From Circinella umbellata (Eukaryota > Mucoromycota > Mucoromycetes > Mucorales > Lichtheimiaceae), in the NCBI GenBank assembly GCA_025093555.1, contig JAIWNF010000056.1, positions 225,434 through 289,433 on the forward strand: 64,000 bases of DNA. The letters are read 5' to 3'. A program made the translations under genes and the position numbers. Below, piece by piece: positions 10,055-23,354 of this stretch (position 1 is its first letter; every line of letters starts with the position of its first letter). The notes beneath the pieces were generated by a model. It saw only the letters and a program-made list of their open reading frames with translations. It was not told the DNA's origin and made no database searches.

Positions 10055-11643
10055 ATGCTTTCAAGATTCCAAAACCGTGCTTCTACATCGCTTGCTACCT
10101 TGGCAGCACGTCCTGCTACTAAGCGTTTCTATGCCGCTGCTGCTGCTGGTGAACAAGAGGTTTGTATATAATATATAAATTTTTTTTTATTTTATTTTGT
10201 TGCTAGGGGTGGTGTAAGTGGTAATAGTAAATTGACACGAAAAATCATAAAATTCAATTCAATAGCTCAAGAAAACTGCATTGTATGATTACCACGTACA
10301 ACACGGTGGCAAGATGGTTCCATTTGCTGGTTATGCTATGCCTGTTCAATACAAGAACATGGGTATGTTGGCTTCTCATTTACACACTCGTGAAAAGGCA
10401 TCTATCTTTGATGTATCCCACATGCTTCAAACTCGGTAAGATATAAAATAAGACTATAAAATATGGGATAAGGAAGGCAGGGGAAGGGAGAAGGGAAAGG
10501 GAGAACGATATATATGTATATATTGTATGTTTTTGTATGTATGATTTTGAAGGAAACTAAATCAAAATTATATGAATATAAATATATAACTAGTGTTGTT
10601 GGCAAGGACCGTAAAAAGTTCTTTGAAACCATCACTGTAGCTGATTTACATCAAATGCCAGTCGGTCAAGGCTCTTTGACTGTTTTCACCAATGAACAAG
10701 GTGGTATCATTGACGACACTATTGTTATGCAACAAGATGATTGTTTATATGTCGTATCCAATGCAGCCTGTGCTGACAAGGATTTGGCTCATATCCGCAA
10801 ACATCTTGCTGACTTTCAAAACAAGGGTGGTGATGTCGATCTCCAAATCATTAACGACCACTCTTTGATTGCTATTCAAGGTCCTAGTGCTGCTACTGCA
10901 TTGGAAAAATTGGTTGGTAAGGATCTTAATGACTTTGGATTCATGCATGGTCGTTTCATGGATGTAGCTGGTATTCCCTGTCACATTGCTCGTTCTGGTT
11001 ATACTGGTGAAGACGGTTTTGAGGTAAAAACAATAATTATTATACATTGAAGGATAATTAGTTTGGATTTCAATAATAGATAATAACTTATATATTGTAT
11101 CCTTTTCTTGACTGGTTATACATATAGTTATCCGTCCCTACCCCAGAAATTCTTGGTATCACTGAAAAGTTGATGGCTCATCCTGATGTTGAATTAGCCG
11201 GTCTTGGTGCTCGTGATTCTCTTCGTCTTGAAGCAGGTTTATGTCTTTATGGTAATGAATTGGATGATACCACTACTCCCGTTGAAGCTGGTTTGACTTG
11301 GACCATTCCTAAATCCCGTCGTGAAACCGGTGGTTTCTTGGGTGATAGTATCATTCTTAACCAAATCAAGGATAAGAAGAGCATTCAACGTCGTCGTGTT
11401 GGTTTGATCGTTCAAGGTGCTCCTGCTCGTGGAGGTGCTGAAATTTTGGATGGCGAAGGTCAAGTCATTGGTCAAATCACTTCAGGTTGTCCATCACCTG
11501 TTTTGAAAAAGAACATTGCCATGGGTTATGTCAAGAGTGGTTTCCACAAGAAGGGTACTGAATTGAGCGTCAAGGTCCGTAACAAGGTTCAAAATGCCGT
11601 TATTACAAAGATGCCTTTTGTTGAAGCTCATTATCATAAATAA
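10055..11643 (+). CDS. GCV1: Glycine cleavage system T-protein (aminomethyltransferase), mitochondrial
   Basis: Four exons, 10055-10159, 10266-10435, 10594-11023 and 11128-11643, encode 406 residues, close to the about 400 of yeast Gcv1. The T-protein takes the aminomethyl group from lipoyl H-protein, releases ammonia and passes the one-carbon unit to tetrahydrofolate in the mitochondrial matrix. The first ~30 residues ([11 protein letters not shown]...[10 protein letters not shown]) are a typical matrix presequence: Arg-rich, no acidic residues. Exon 2 then begins [28 protein letters not shown] in pieces, a family signature, followed by [25 protein letters not shown] and [20 protein letters not shown], all conserved in this family. 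The codon choice (GGT, GCT, AAG) is more biased than in neighbours, which suggests strong expression. Confidence 0.97.
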
Positions 11644-12195
11644 GAACGTTTTTCAAAAAAAGAGTATTATAATATCATAGTATAATATAAAATAATATAT
11701 CATCCCCATAACATTTACTTTACCTCTATCCTATCTCTCTCCTTCTCCTATGTAAAAAAGCAAACAAGTACCAACACACTCTCGTACATCACGCACAATT
11801 TCTCCTTCTTTTCATTTCATTCATCCATACTTTACAAATTATATAAATATATATATATTTTTACTGTAAAAATTCAAATCCACATCGTTGGCTATTTAGA
11901 AACATTCTCCCCCCATAAAAAAAGTGAGAATGGACAATCATTCATCCGGATGGTTTCAGTTACTTGTTGCACTTATCGTCGAAAAAAAAATTGTTTCTTT
12001 TTAGTTCTGTCTATAAAATCATATTTAATGAATGGGTATAATTTATATAGTTATAGTTACAGAAATGCAAAACGGTTTATTATTTTCTCTATTTATGCAT
12101 AATAAATGAAGGGGGGAATATATATGAGTATGATGATTATGAAAATGATAATTATTATTACTTAGACGCTGTTATTTTTTCTTTCTTTCTCATTA
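11644..12195. other. 3' spacer between convergent genes
   Basis: Shared 3' flank of GCV1 (plus) and the small membrane-protein gene (minus). AT-rich with several AATAAA-like stretches; no coding or RNA feature seen. Confidence 0.5.
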
Positions 12196-12655
12196 TTAAG
12201 TATCTGGAGTGGGTAACTTTCGTTTTTGAGTTAATACAGCGATAACAATGGTATATACAACAATAACTAAAATACAAAACGCTGGTACAATAAATCGAAA
12301 TAATTGTACAGGTGAACACGATAATCTATATATGTATATTAAATAAGTTTTTAGTTTCAACCTTTTAATACTATTGCTACTGGGTTACTACCGTTACTTA
12401 AACTTACTTGCTGAAAGAAAGTGTACTAGATTTTCTATTATGTTCAGGCATGAAATAAGGATCTTCATCGTCGTCATCACTTTCAACATAAGTAGCGAAT
12501 TCATGAGCTTCCTCTTCGTCTTCTTCGTCTTGGTTTTCATTTAATTGAATTGCTGCTGCTGTTGTATTATTATTGTTGTTACGTTGAATATTACTATTAC
12601 TACGACTGGGACTTTCTCTTAATGCAATTGGACCATAATCATCTTTACGTAACAT
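12196..12655 (-). CDS. Small acidic protein with one C-terminal membrane span
   Basis: Two exons on the minus strand, 12655-12408 and 12325-12196, joined in phase 2 to give 125 residues. Residues 1-82 are hydrophilic: an Asn-rich run, an acidic block (NQDEEDEEEAHEF, ESDDDDEDPYF) and Ser-rich sequence. The second exon supplies FRFIVPAFCILVIVVYTIVI, a clear transmembrane helix, then a short basic tail (TQKRKLPTPDT). The topology suggests a tail-anchored or type II/III single-pass protein with an acidic cytosolic head. I do not recognise the family. It is transcribed away from the gene at 12983 across a 327 bp shared promoter. Confidence 0.7.
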
Positions 12656-12982
12656 ATTTATGCAGAAAATAGAAAAAATAAAAAGAGAGGAGGATGAAAT
12701 ATATTTATAAAAAAAAACGTGAGAATAAGACTACCTAAAAAAAATAGGCCTGCTCATATGCAATAAAATAAATGGATCAGTCGTCACGCGACATGATATG
12801 TCTATATACATTTATATGCGTGTGTGAGTTGTGAGTGTGTGTTATATCTTCACTCTTTTTTTTTTTTTTTTTTTAACTTTTTTACTTTCTTATTTTTTTA
12901 CACTTTTTTGGAGATCAAATACAATTAATTTTTCTTTTTTACCCTTCCTTTATTTTTTATCCTTACAATATATTAATTCATA
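12656..12982. promoter_or_regulatory. Bidirectional promoter region
   Basis: This 327 bp interval separates two divergent start codons. It contains a long T tract at about 12856-12875 and pyrimidine-rich sequence before the plus-strand start. No specific binding site could be assigned. Confidence 0.4.
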
Positions 12983-15507
12983 ATGTCTGGCCATGTTGTC
13001 TATGCATGCGCTTGTTTAAATATTAAACTTCATTTGGCAAACAAGTATTTATTGAATAACCATAACAACGATCGAGCAGAATGTTTTATAAGGTTAAGCG
13101 ACCCTTCAATAGAAGGTCGACAATTTGAACTTGGTATGGGTGGTGTTCAAGCTGTAAGTAAATTTCATTGTTACATATGTATATAGGATGATATTTTATA
13201 TTCACATTTACTTTATTAACAACTGACAAATTGCTTTTTTTTTCCACCAACAACAATGGTAAAATAATAACATTAATATTAAATAAACAGGAATATAATA
13301 CACTCACGACAACACAATTAGTTGGTACTGACCTGTCATGGATGACAGTTACTTGCCTTAATTGTTCTACTGGTGATGTTTATTCCGTCCAACGACCTGC
13401 CAGTGAAAGAAAATATATAGAGACATACCCCGTTGATGTTCACTCACTTTATCGACCGGGTGATTGTGTTATTATCCATAATAATACTGTGGTAAGATAG
13501 AACACATATAATATATATGATTTTGTTGCCATGGAATATTTAATTTTTTCGTTCTTTCTTAAAAAATAAAATAGTACGGCAACGAAATTGATAAAATTAA
13601 ACAAAAACAAAATTATTCAAATAACTTCAAGATTGTTCTTAATACCGATGCATCAGCAGAAAAAGAAAATGAAGGCTTTAATGGTAATTATCAATGCACG
13701 CATATATATATATATATATATATAATCGTATAATTGATTAATATATAACCCCCCTCTCATAAATAAAGTAGATAAAACTAAGATACCAGGCGATCTTTAT
13801 TCACAACATGGTCAACTACGACAAATTTTGGAACAATCATTGAAACAAATGGAACTTGCAACTGAACAACGTATTGACCTATTTCGACAAGAACAACTTC
13901 AACGATTGGAACGTGATTTAGCGCAAGCGAAATGTGATTGTGAGTTTCTTTGGCATAAGATTTTAGAAGCTTCAAGAACTGTAAATGAAGAAAAACAAGT
14001 ACGAAAACGATTAGTGGATTCTGATAATCATCGCATATCATCAGAAAACAACAACGATTCTACAACTACTGCTTTGGATAGTAATAATCATGTTCGATTC
14101 GCAAGTAATAATGATAATGAAAAACAACAACAACAACAAAATGAATCAGCAGCAAGTTCTTATTCAAAACAGTTTTCAGCACAACAACAAACAGCAACAC
14201 CTTCTACATCTTCATTTATTGCACCTTCTTCTTTAAGAAGGTCAAGTTTTGCATTGGATGAGCGTGTTATTGCAACAAGCTGGAAAAGAACAAATGTCCC
14301 AGATCTCTCACATCTTAATAATAATAATACTAATGATAATAGTAACCAAGGTTTATCTATTAAAGGTAAAAAAAAAAGGAGAATTGTTAACTTGGATTTT
14401 ATCATATACTTGATTTATTTATTTTTATCTAATCCGTATTATAGAAAATTTCAAAAAAGAAGATGATGATTTGGCTTTATCGGATCAAGACGAAGAAAGT
14501 GATGGTTTATTCGATTTAGATGAAGAAATCGATGGTGATGATTATGAAGATGATGATAGAAATGAAAACAAGGCGAAGGATAATGAAAGTTTACAAAAAG
14601 ATCCATCGTCATCATCATTATCAGGAATGAATAAAAATAAGGGTAAAATAAGTAGTGGAAGTTATCAAGCATCATCATTATTATCATCATCAGTGGATTG
14701 GACAAAAAGAAGGCGAAAATCTAATACAAAATATTTATCTGCTTTTGAAGAAGATAACGATGATGAAGATGATGATTATGATGAATCTCGGAATCGATCA
14801 AGTAATGGTAATGGTAGGTTTATTTGTTAGTATTATTATTGAGATTTATATATTTATCGTTACTTTATTAACTTTTATATATATATAAAAAAACACTCTT
14901 TATCTGGAATATATACTGTGTAGACTTATTATCAAGTTCTGTTTCAGCTTATGCAACATCCGTACCAATTGCGATTAGTCATAACAATGAATATATCAAT
15001 GATGCCATGAAACAATTACCAAATGAAAATGTAGTTAATCCGGCTGATCAAGACCCTACAACAACAGCTTCATTATCATCAAGTATTCAAAAGAATACTG
15101 CTCAAAACAATGACAAAGAAATAATCACATCATCACCATCATCACAAGCAACTAAAGCATATGATCAATTCTCTTTAGCGGATCAAGAAGCTTCCAAACT
15201 ATTTCCTGGCAATGAACGACGACGTAAATCTATTGCAGCGGTAGCAACGATAAACATAGGAACGACACCCCGACCTCAATTAGATAGTCTTGTAGGTCGA
15301 TCATTGGATACACGAAGACGACCATCGGCTTTAAAAAATAGTTTCATTGCAGAGCATCATTATCATCATGAAACAAATTCGGAGGATGAACAAGAAGGAC
15401 CCATGGTACCACCTCATATCCTGGCTGCAAATACATTCACAGACGAAACTGAAGAATTATTTGGTTCAGTTCCTCGTAGTAATACATGGCGTAAAACATA
15501 TGATTAA
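12983..15507 (+). CDS. Unknown Cys/Ser-rich protein with repeated RRxS kinase-type sites
   Basis: Six exons (12983-13153, 13291-13491, 13575-13683, 13772-14365, 14445-14813, 14924-15507) give 675 residues. The N-terminal ~160 residues look folded: a CAC pair in YACACLNIKLH, CLNC in VTCLNCSTGDVYSV, and YPVDVHSLYRPGDCVIIHN. Paired CxC and CxxC could bind zinc, as in the Mss4/GFA-like folds, but this is inference. A Glu/Gln-rich coiled coil follows (QLRQILEQSLKQMELATEQ region), then long disordered Ser/Asn/Gln- and Asp/Glu-rich segments. Four basophilic kinase-type sites stand out: LRRSSFA, RRRKSN, RRRKSIA and RRRPSAL. The C-terminus ELFGSVPRSNTWRKTYD looks like a conserved motif. I do not recognise the family. 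Confidence 0.8.
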
Positions 15508-15897
15508 TAGCTTGCATGATATCATTATGTATGTTTATTATGTATATAGGATCTACAAAATAATAATAGTAATAATAATAATAAACTATCTATATATATG
15601 TATGTATGTATATATACTGCAGCTGCTGTTACACAAAGAAAGAGTACATACATAATAATTATATGCATATTCTATCTTGCCATATTGTATAAAGTAGAAA
15701 AAAATGTGGTTAATATATAAAATGAAAAAAAAAAAGATATTACACAGGTTTAAAGAAGAGAAGATGAGAGATAGAAAAAAAAAGTAGAAAAATAGGGTTC
15801 AATAAATAATAAATAAATAATAGTAAGGGTATTTTTTTTTCTTTTCTTGGTATATAATAAAATAGTAACACTTAATCCAACGAGAAAGTAATTTTTT
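15508..15897. other. 3' spacer between convergent genes
   Basis: AT-rich shared 3' flank of the unknown gene (plus) and ras1 (minus), with ATAATA and TATGTATG runs. Nothing else seen. Confidence 0.5.
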
Positions 15898-16967
<1,070 letters not shown>

Positions 16968-17616
16968 TGAATAGTTATTTACTTTTTCTAAAAAGAATGA
17001 ATGAATTTAGTATTGTCGGTATATATATATATATATATTTATATATTTATAATGTTAAAAAATATTTTTCAATCCTAAAAATGAGGAGAGACAAGTTATA
17101 TACAGATAATAAGAATAATAAAAATAAAGATAAAAAAGAGGGAAAAGAATAACAGAAAAAAGAAAAAGTGGTGTGACAAAATAGAGAAAAGAGAGTAAAG
17201 AAAAGAGAGCCTTTAAATAGGAATAGGAGGATGTAATTTATATTTTTATTTTCGCGTTGATAATCTCTGCAGGGTCTTGCAGCTTGTTTGTTTATATGAT
17301 CCAAGTAGTTTAATAAGAGAGAGAGAGAGTGTGTGTGTGTGTATATGTGTGTATGGATATGATATTGTTATTATAATTTTTTATTGCTATTATTATTACT
17401 ATTACACTATAACTATATAAATAAGCAAAAAAGAAGAAGAAAAAAAAGATAAAGAAAGTTAGAACAGAGGTAGATGAAGAAAGGATGAGAGAATGGGGGG
17501 GGGGACGAGGGGTATATAATATAGATAATATGAATAATAAAATGAAATATTGGGGTTTTTTTTTATGATCTGGAAGTTGAATAAGTATGTATAAGAAGGG
17601 AGAAGAAAACAAAGTT
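16968..17616. other. Spacer between ras1 and the Fungal_trans gene
   Basis: Holds the ras1 promoter (just above 16967) and the 3' flank of the minus-strand factor. Contains AT dinucleotide runs near 17020-17050 and a GA/GT microsatellite at 17319-17342. No gene seen. Confidence 0.5.
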
Positions 17617-19736
17617 TTAGGGTGAAAAGTAATAAGTATGTAAATTTTCGTCATCTGGAACAGAATAAGCCATGGAAGTTGCAGTCAATGTATTATTCAT
17701 TAATGTTGAGTTATTAAATAGAGTATTATTATTTATACCACTCATTTGTGTTGCCATGGTTACAGTTGTATTTGTTAATCCATTCGTTATTGCTGTTGTG
17801 ATTGGATCATCCAATGTCATTTGTACAGTAGGATTAAAAAACATGTGTTGTGTTGTTGCTTGCATACCGTGTGATTGTTGATATGCTTGTGATGCACGCA
17901 TTAAAATATTGGGATTAGCAAGTATTTGTTGTAATTCATGAGGATCAAATGTTAATTCTGAAGTTGCTGTTGTTGTTGTTGGATTAGTATGATTACTAGT
18001 ATACATTTGTTCTGGATTTTGTATCTGTTCTTCTTGATGAGTATGATGATGGTTATGATGATAATGCTGTTGTTGTTGTTGTTGTTGTTGTTGTCCATGT
18101 AAGGCTTGGAAATGCTGGAAATGTTGTTGTTCTGATTGCTGTGAATATTGCTGAAATAAAGATGGTTGTTGTTGTTGGATTATTTGATTTTCGGAAAGAG
18201 TTGATTCCTGGTATTGTGTTGTTGATTCTGGTGATGTAGTTGTCGTAGCTGCTGGTGGTAAAAAGTCAAATTGTTGTTGTGAAGGTTTTGATTGCTGCAT
18301 TGACGTATCTTCATCTCGTATAGGTGATGGACGTCTCTTTTTATTACGCTGCTTGCCGTCTTTGGTATTTGATCGACTTGTAGAAGGTTTTCCTGCTCCT
18401 GATCCACAACCATTTCCTCCAGATGAAGATGTTGCTGTATTATCTGGATTAAATGGAATAAATTTACTATGTTTATTAGGATTACTCTTGCATGAAGCAC
18501 GTAAAGAAGGTGGCGGTAGTCTATGGAATGAGATATCACCCTGGTTCTCATTCATTTGATCATTAAATATATTAAAACCGTCATTGTTGTTATTGCTGAT
18601 AGTATTTGAAGAGCCTGCTCCTCCTTCCATCGACATAAGACCCGGTAAAGATGAAGAGGAAGACAATGCATGCATGGATACCCCTGTTGTTAATGAAGAA
18701 GATGATGAAGATGCTGTAGACGATTCTGGTAAGAACTGTTCAAAGGAAGGTGACGATGTTGGAGTGGCTGGTGGTAAAGACAATATGTAAGTTGTTGCAT
18801 CTATTGCTGATTTTAAGATATGATCTTGTGCATTTGCATAACTAGATAACACTGAATCGGGTCTTTCATAAAAATTCCGAGTAAGTAGGTTTATTGTTGT
18901 ACTAAGTAATGAGCCTTCTTCTTCTTGTCCTTCTTGTCGTTGTTCTCGTTCCATTGCAATCACTCGATCCACGACAGTCTTGCTTTGTAAGAAACTAAAT
19001 TCACCATTGATCGCCCATTCTTGATCTGTAGTATAAGAAGCATTCATCAAATGCACCCGCATTGCTGTGATAAGAGTATAAAGTATGGCAGATCGTTTCA
19101 CCATATATTCCAACTCCTCTTTTGACAAATCATAAGCCAATTGAGTAACAATGATAGCAGAATAAGAGCATATATCAAAAGAGTGTCTAGATTCTCCGTT
19201 ACGTTTTGGACCTCCATTGTTAGTGGGTATCGAATGATCCACATAAGGTTGATGTAAAAGAATCAATAACGTATGTAACAATAATTGTTTTATTATTTCA
19301 AATTGTTGTTGTTTTGCATCAGCAAAAGGAATACATTGTTTTGCATCCTTGATAAGAGTAGAAGTCCAAGAATCTAATGTGGATAACATTGCTTCTTGAT
19401 GCTAAGATAATAAATTGCATGTGTATAACAAGTGTGTATATGTGTGGGAAAAGGAAATGTCAGCCAAATAACAATAATAATAAAAATGGACACAGTAAAG
19501 ACATATTTACCAAAGAAGCGACTCGGAGCTGAGCCGATTGAACCGAATAATTGAACCTAATAATACGACCCACTACTTTACTCACGTCGATCAAAAAAAT
19601 AAAATTTTTCAAATATTGTTCAGTTTCAGGAAAGTTAGCTTTTTCAACTGCTGATATTTTAGGTAATGCTACCCCACTAAAAATATCATATAATGAGTTA
19701 ACAAAACAAATAAATAGATACTTTATGTTTTTCAAT

Positions 19737-19769
<33 letters not shown>

Positions 19770-20953
19770 CGTTCTCTCTCTTTCTTTTTTTCTCTAGTAA
19801 TAAAAAATCTAGAAGATAAAAAATAAAAGTATATAATAAACTTACATATCTTTTTCTTCAAAAATAAAGGGTCGACCATATGTAAGACTCATCAGACGAT
19901 CCGTTGTAAAAGCAGCCCAAAAAGTCCGGACTACAAGTTCTTGGTCAGCTGGTTCTGGTGAAACGTTGCACGGCCTGTACATCTCCAAGTCAGTCACCAT
20001 TCGGATAGCCTCGCCAGCGAATAACCAAGCATAGGAAGCATGTGGTCTTTGCCTCTTTTGCTGTAAATAGTCAACCATTAATAATAAGGCTAATACTGTG
20101 GCGATACACGGATAACCAAAAGATGCTTCACGATAGGCAATGGCTTGTTGCATAAATTGATCACTCATAGAATAAATACGTTCTGATTTTTTTTCATAAC
20201 GTGAAGCAAGAGCAAATAAAGCATAAAAAAAGAGGGGAGACAAGAAACAATTCTTATCCTCTGCTCTGCAGTTGGCTAATTGCTGTTTCATGGTGAGAAT
20301 ATCCAATAATGGCATTGAGGTATGTATATGTTCAAAATAAAGGTTTATTAAACGATCTTGTTCTTTTAATGAAATAAGTAATGTAAATGGCCAAATACGT
20401 GATGATGTGGATGGAAATAAAGTCTGTGATGGATACCCAGGCATTTTTGTTGGACTGTAATGTTGTTGTTGAATATATTGTCCATAAGGGGACATCCTGG
20501 GGATATTCCATTTTTCAGCACGGTTGGATGTTTGTTGTTGTTGTTGCTGTTGCTGCTGTTGCTGTATTAATAAATCGTTTTGTTGAATTGATTGTGCTGT
20601 TGTTGTTGTAGTATTTTTTGCTTTTGATTTCTATATATAAAATCGTTGTCAATGAGTATATATTACAAACTATTCAGATAGGGAGATAGAGTAGATTAAT
20701 GGGGAGAAAGGTAGTAAAGGATGAAGAGGGGGAGAAGAGAAAAATCCTATAAATTATATTTTACTTTGGATTTACTGGAAGAACCATTAAATGGTTTTAC
20801 GTTTAAACCTAAGCCAGTGTTCGCGTGTAAATGACCTTTCCAAAGTGCGAATTGTTTTGTCATGTATCGTCCAGCTGGAGAAACTAATTCCTTTGATGGG
20901 AATCCCAATGGTTTCATTGGAGCAAACTGAGTAGTGTCCTTGTTACTGTGCAT
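17617..20953 (-). CDS. Fungal-specific transcription factor (Fungal_trans domain), no visible DNA-binding domain
   Basis: Four minus-strand exons (20953-20765, 20630-19846, 19676-19511, 19401-17617) give 974 residues. The middle homology region is clear: LINLYFEHIHTSMPLLDIL, then ALFALASRY, GYPCIATVLALLLMVDYLQQ, WLFAGEAIRMVTDLEMYRP, FWAAFTTDRLMSLTYGRP and the acidic IFEEKDIGVALP, all typical of PF04082 (roughly residues 150-400). The C-terminal ~450 residues are Gln/His/Asn/Thr-rich and look like an activation domain. Unusually, no Zn2Cys6 cluster precedes the domain; exon 1 has no cysteine. Exon 1 is the weakest part of the model: it could be a separate 68-residue gene ending KSKVKYNL-stop, with the factor starting later, for example at MSPYGQYIQ. 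Confidence 0.85.
19741..19769. repeat. CA dinucleotide microsatellite in an intron
   Basis: About fourteen CA units inside the third intron of the Fungal_trans gene. Likely length-polymorphic. Confidence 0.9.
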
Positions 20954-21437
20954 GGTGGTATAAAAAAAAAGTGAAGAGAATAAAAAAGAGAGGGGAAAAA
21001 ATAAATAAATAAAAATAAAAAGATATATAACCCATTTTCTTTGAACACAAAGTTTCCATAACCAATTTGTTATCCAGGTTGGTTATACAAAAAAGTATTT
21101 TTGTTTGCAAGTAATAATCTTTTTTTTTCCCATTACACCATGTATAAATAGATAAATAAAACACGCTTTTGTTCTTTGAAGTTTAATATAATATACATAT
21201 CATAAGATAGATAAATGTTAATAATATTTATATTATAAAAAGAAGAAGAAAAAACTTCAGTAGTAGTAGTAGCAATAATAGTAACACAACGGACTTGCCA
21301 GTTAATCTCTTATAAACACTAGAAAAAGTTTAAAGCTTATAAAGTAGCATCCTTATTATCAAGTAAAAATTAATATTATATAAGCAATAAACTAAAACAT
21401 TGTTACCCTTCTCCACTCCTAAATTTATGTTATTAAC
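20954..21437. other. Spacer between Fungal_trans gene and eS7 pseudogene
   Basis: AT-rich. I searched the minus strand here for a Zn2Cys6 exon (C-x2-C-x6-C pattern) belonging to the downstream factor and saw none. A short TAG repeat lies at about 21256-21275. Confidence 0.5.
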
Positions 21438-22000
21438 TTATGCTTTAATCGTCTTGGAACTATTTACTTTAATATGAGTACGTTTGCCAATTAATTCAGT
21501 AGGATAAATCATATCATCAAGAATAGCATCATGAACTATACTATTAATGTACTACGAGATCTTGGACGAGGTTGTTGTTCATGACGAGTAGGTTTAGAAA
21601 GGATACAACGTTGAGCAATAAAATCATACATGACCGATCAGAGAATTCCTTTTCCAAATTCACGAGTAATTCTAACAAAATACTATACGTCAAGAATAAA
21701 AAATAGCGTGTGTGAATATGTTGAGGGGGCTGATGCATTTCTTTTATTATTTTATTTTTGGATTTAACCTTTGTTGGATTTTTTGATAAGCCCTGGCGAG
21801 TTGAGGCGCACAGGAACAAAAATAACAATAACCTTTTTTTACCACCGCCAGGTTTGACCTATTATTACCCCACAAATAGTTTATGATGTTTATATTTTTT
21901 CTTGGCTCAATTTATTTTCTTTAACTCAGAAAGATGATTAAAGTCAATAAGGGCTTGTGCAATTCATCAATAGCTTTAGCTTCTGTGAGTTTTGCTGATC
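21438..22000 (-). pseudogene. Decayed ribosomal protein eS7 (RPS7) gene
   Basis: Blocks of eS7 follow one another in the correct order on the minus strand but in different frames: AQALIDFNHLSELKKIN (21963-21910), GGGKK then VIVIFVPV (about 21850-21800), VRITRE and EKEFSDR (about 21675-21635), DFIAQRCILSKPTR and RPRSRSTL (about 21632-21550), VHDAILDDMIYPTELIGKRT (about 21535-21475) and an early stop after SSKTIKA. Frameshifts and stops separate the blocks, so no full protein can be made. About 100 non-homologous bases between the second and third blocks fit a decayed intron, which argues for DNA duplication rather than retroposition. Confidence 0.85.
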
Positions 22001-22556
22001 TTGTATATGACGCCACCCACCTCCATTTTTATTTTTTTGTTCAGGGGGGGGGCCTGTTACTATTTTATGAATTATTGTAATGGGGGTTTTATCATTCGCT
22101 CTTTAGACTTATATTCGTTACGTTCTCATAGAAAAAAAAACCTCACATCCTTATTACATCTGTTGTTTTTACTTGAGTAAAGAAAAAATACAAGTGGTTT
22201 GATTGCAACTCGGTTAAATAAAACTTCCACATGAATAAATGATTGAAGAAAACCCCATTCATTTTATATAATAACAAGGTTTCTGAATTCTAGTGATTAA
22301 ATAGATTCAAATTTATTAAATGGGAAATAAATTTATAGTACTGATTTACTAGTAGTATAATTATTGATAGAATCATCGCTGGATTTCCTTATAAATCGTT
22401 TGCTAGAACACTATTTCTTTCTGTAATGTAACATTGCTTTATTTATAGAATTCATGTGTTTTTACTATCAACTATGCAAAAGCGGGAGAAGAATTTTCTT
22501 TTTTGTAAAAGGAATATATTTCCCTAAATGAAAAAAGCACTCTCTTTAACAAGTAA
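22001..22556. other. Spacer upstream of the TDG/MUG gene
   Basis: AT-rich with a G run at 22045-22051. No exon or RNA seen apart from what may be the worn 5' end of the eS7 pseudogene at its start. Confidence 0.45.
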
Positions 22557-23354
22557 ATGCCACGCGAGATAAAGTCAAGAAATAAAAAGGTCACTCGTTC
22601 TTTAATAGTACAATCACCTTATTTTAAAAAGAATGATAATGATAAAAAAGAAGATTCCAACGACATTAGTGTTCCAGATAATATTGATTACGATTTAAAA
22701 GTATTATTTGTTGGAATTAATCCTGGTCTTATAAGTGCAGCCAAAGGTCACCATTTTGCTGGACCCACAAATCACTTTTGGCCATGTCTTTCTGAGAGTG
22801 GTAAAGTAATTCATTCAACCTTTCAAAACAATAATAATAATAATAATAAAATTTAAATAGGACTTGTAGATAAAAAAGTTACTTTTAAGGATGATATTAA
22901 TCTTCCAAAACTTTATCAATTGGGTATTACCAATTTAACAATGCGGTCTTCAAGAAAAGCATCTGATTTAACAATAAAAGAACAACGTGAAGGAATTCCA
23001 TTACTTACAGCTAAATTTAAAAAATATCGACCTCGCATTGCTTGTTTTGTTGGAAAAGGAATTTATGAGATTTATACAGGTGAAAAATGTAAACACATGG
23101 GCTTACAAAAAAAAGAAATTTATTGGAATGATAGGAAAAAAGGATCCACTCAATTATTTGTTATGCCAAGTACAAGTGGTATTGTATCTGCATATCAAAA
23201 ACCAGATAAAATAAAGTAAGTTGGGGGGTGTGTGTTTAAGGAGAAAAAGAAGAACAGTAAATTGATGATGGAATGTATATATAGGTTCTTTCAAGAACTT
23301 TGTAAAATTGTTAAAATGAAAGAGAGAAATAATGCTAATTCAAGTAAAGATTGA
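22557..23354 (+). CDS. Mismatch-specific uracil/thymine-DNA glycosylase (TDG/MUG family)
   Basis: Three exons (22557-22800, 22861-23215, 23285-23354) give 222 residues. Enzymes of this family flip out and excise U or T from G:U and G:T pairs in base-excision repair in the nucleus. Motif A is LFVGINPGLISAAKGHHFAG, with the Asn of GINPG as the expected water-activating residue, followed by NHFWPCLSESGL; the last Gly-Leu is restored by the exon 1-2 join. Motif B appears as FVMPSTSGIVSAY, the loop that inserts into DNA. The length is close to bacterial Mug plus a short basic N-terminal tail, and shorter than animal TDG, as in the yeast Thp1 type. Confidence 0.95.

Noticed and set aside
14471..14830. 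Separate acidic plus-strand ORF starting at an internal Met
   Set aside because: It is exon 5 of the unknown gene at 12983-15507, joined in phase on both sides.
17672..18790. Several plus-strand frames opposite the transcription-factor gene
   Set aside because: They are complements of the CAA/CAG-rich minus-strand coding sequence.
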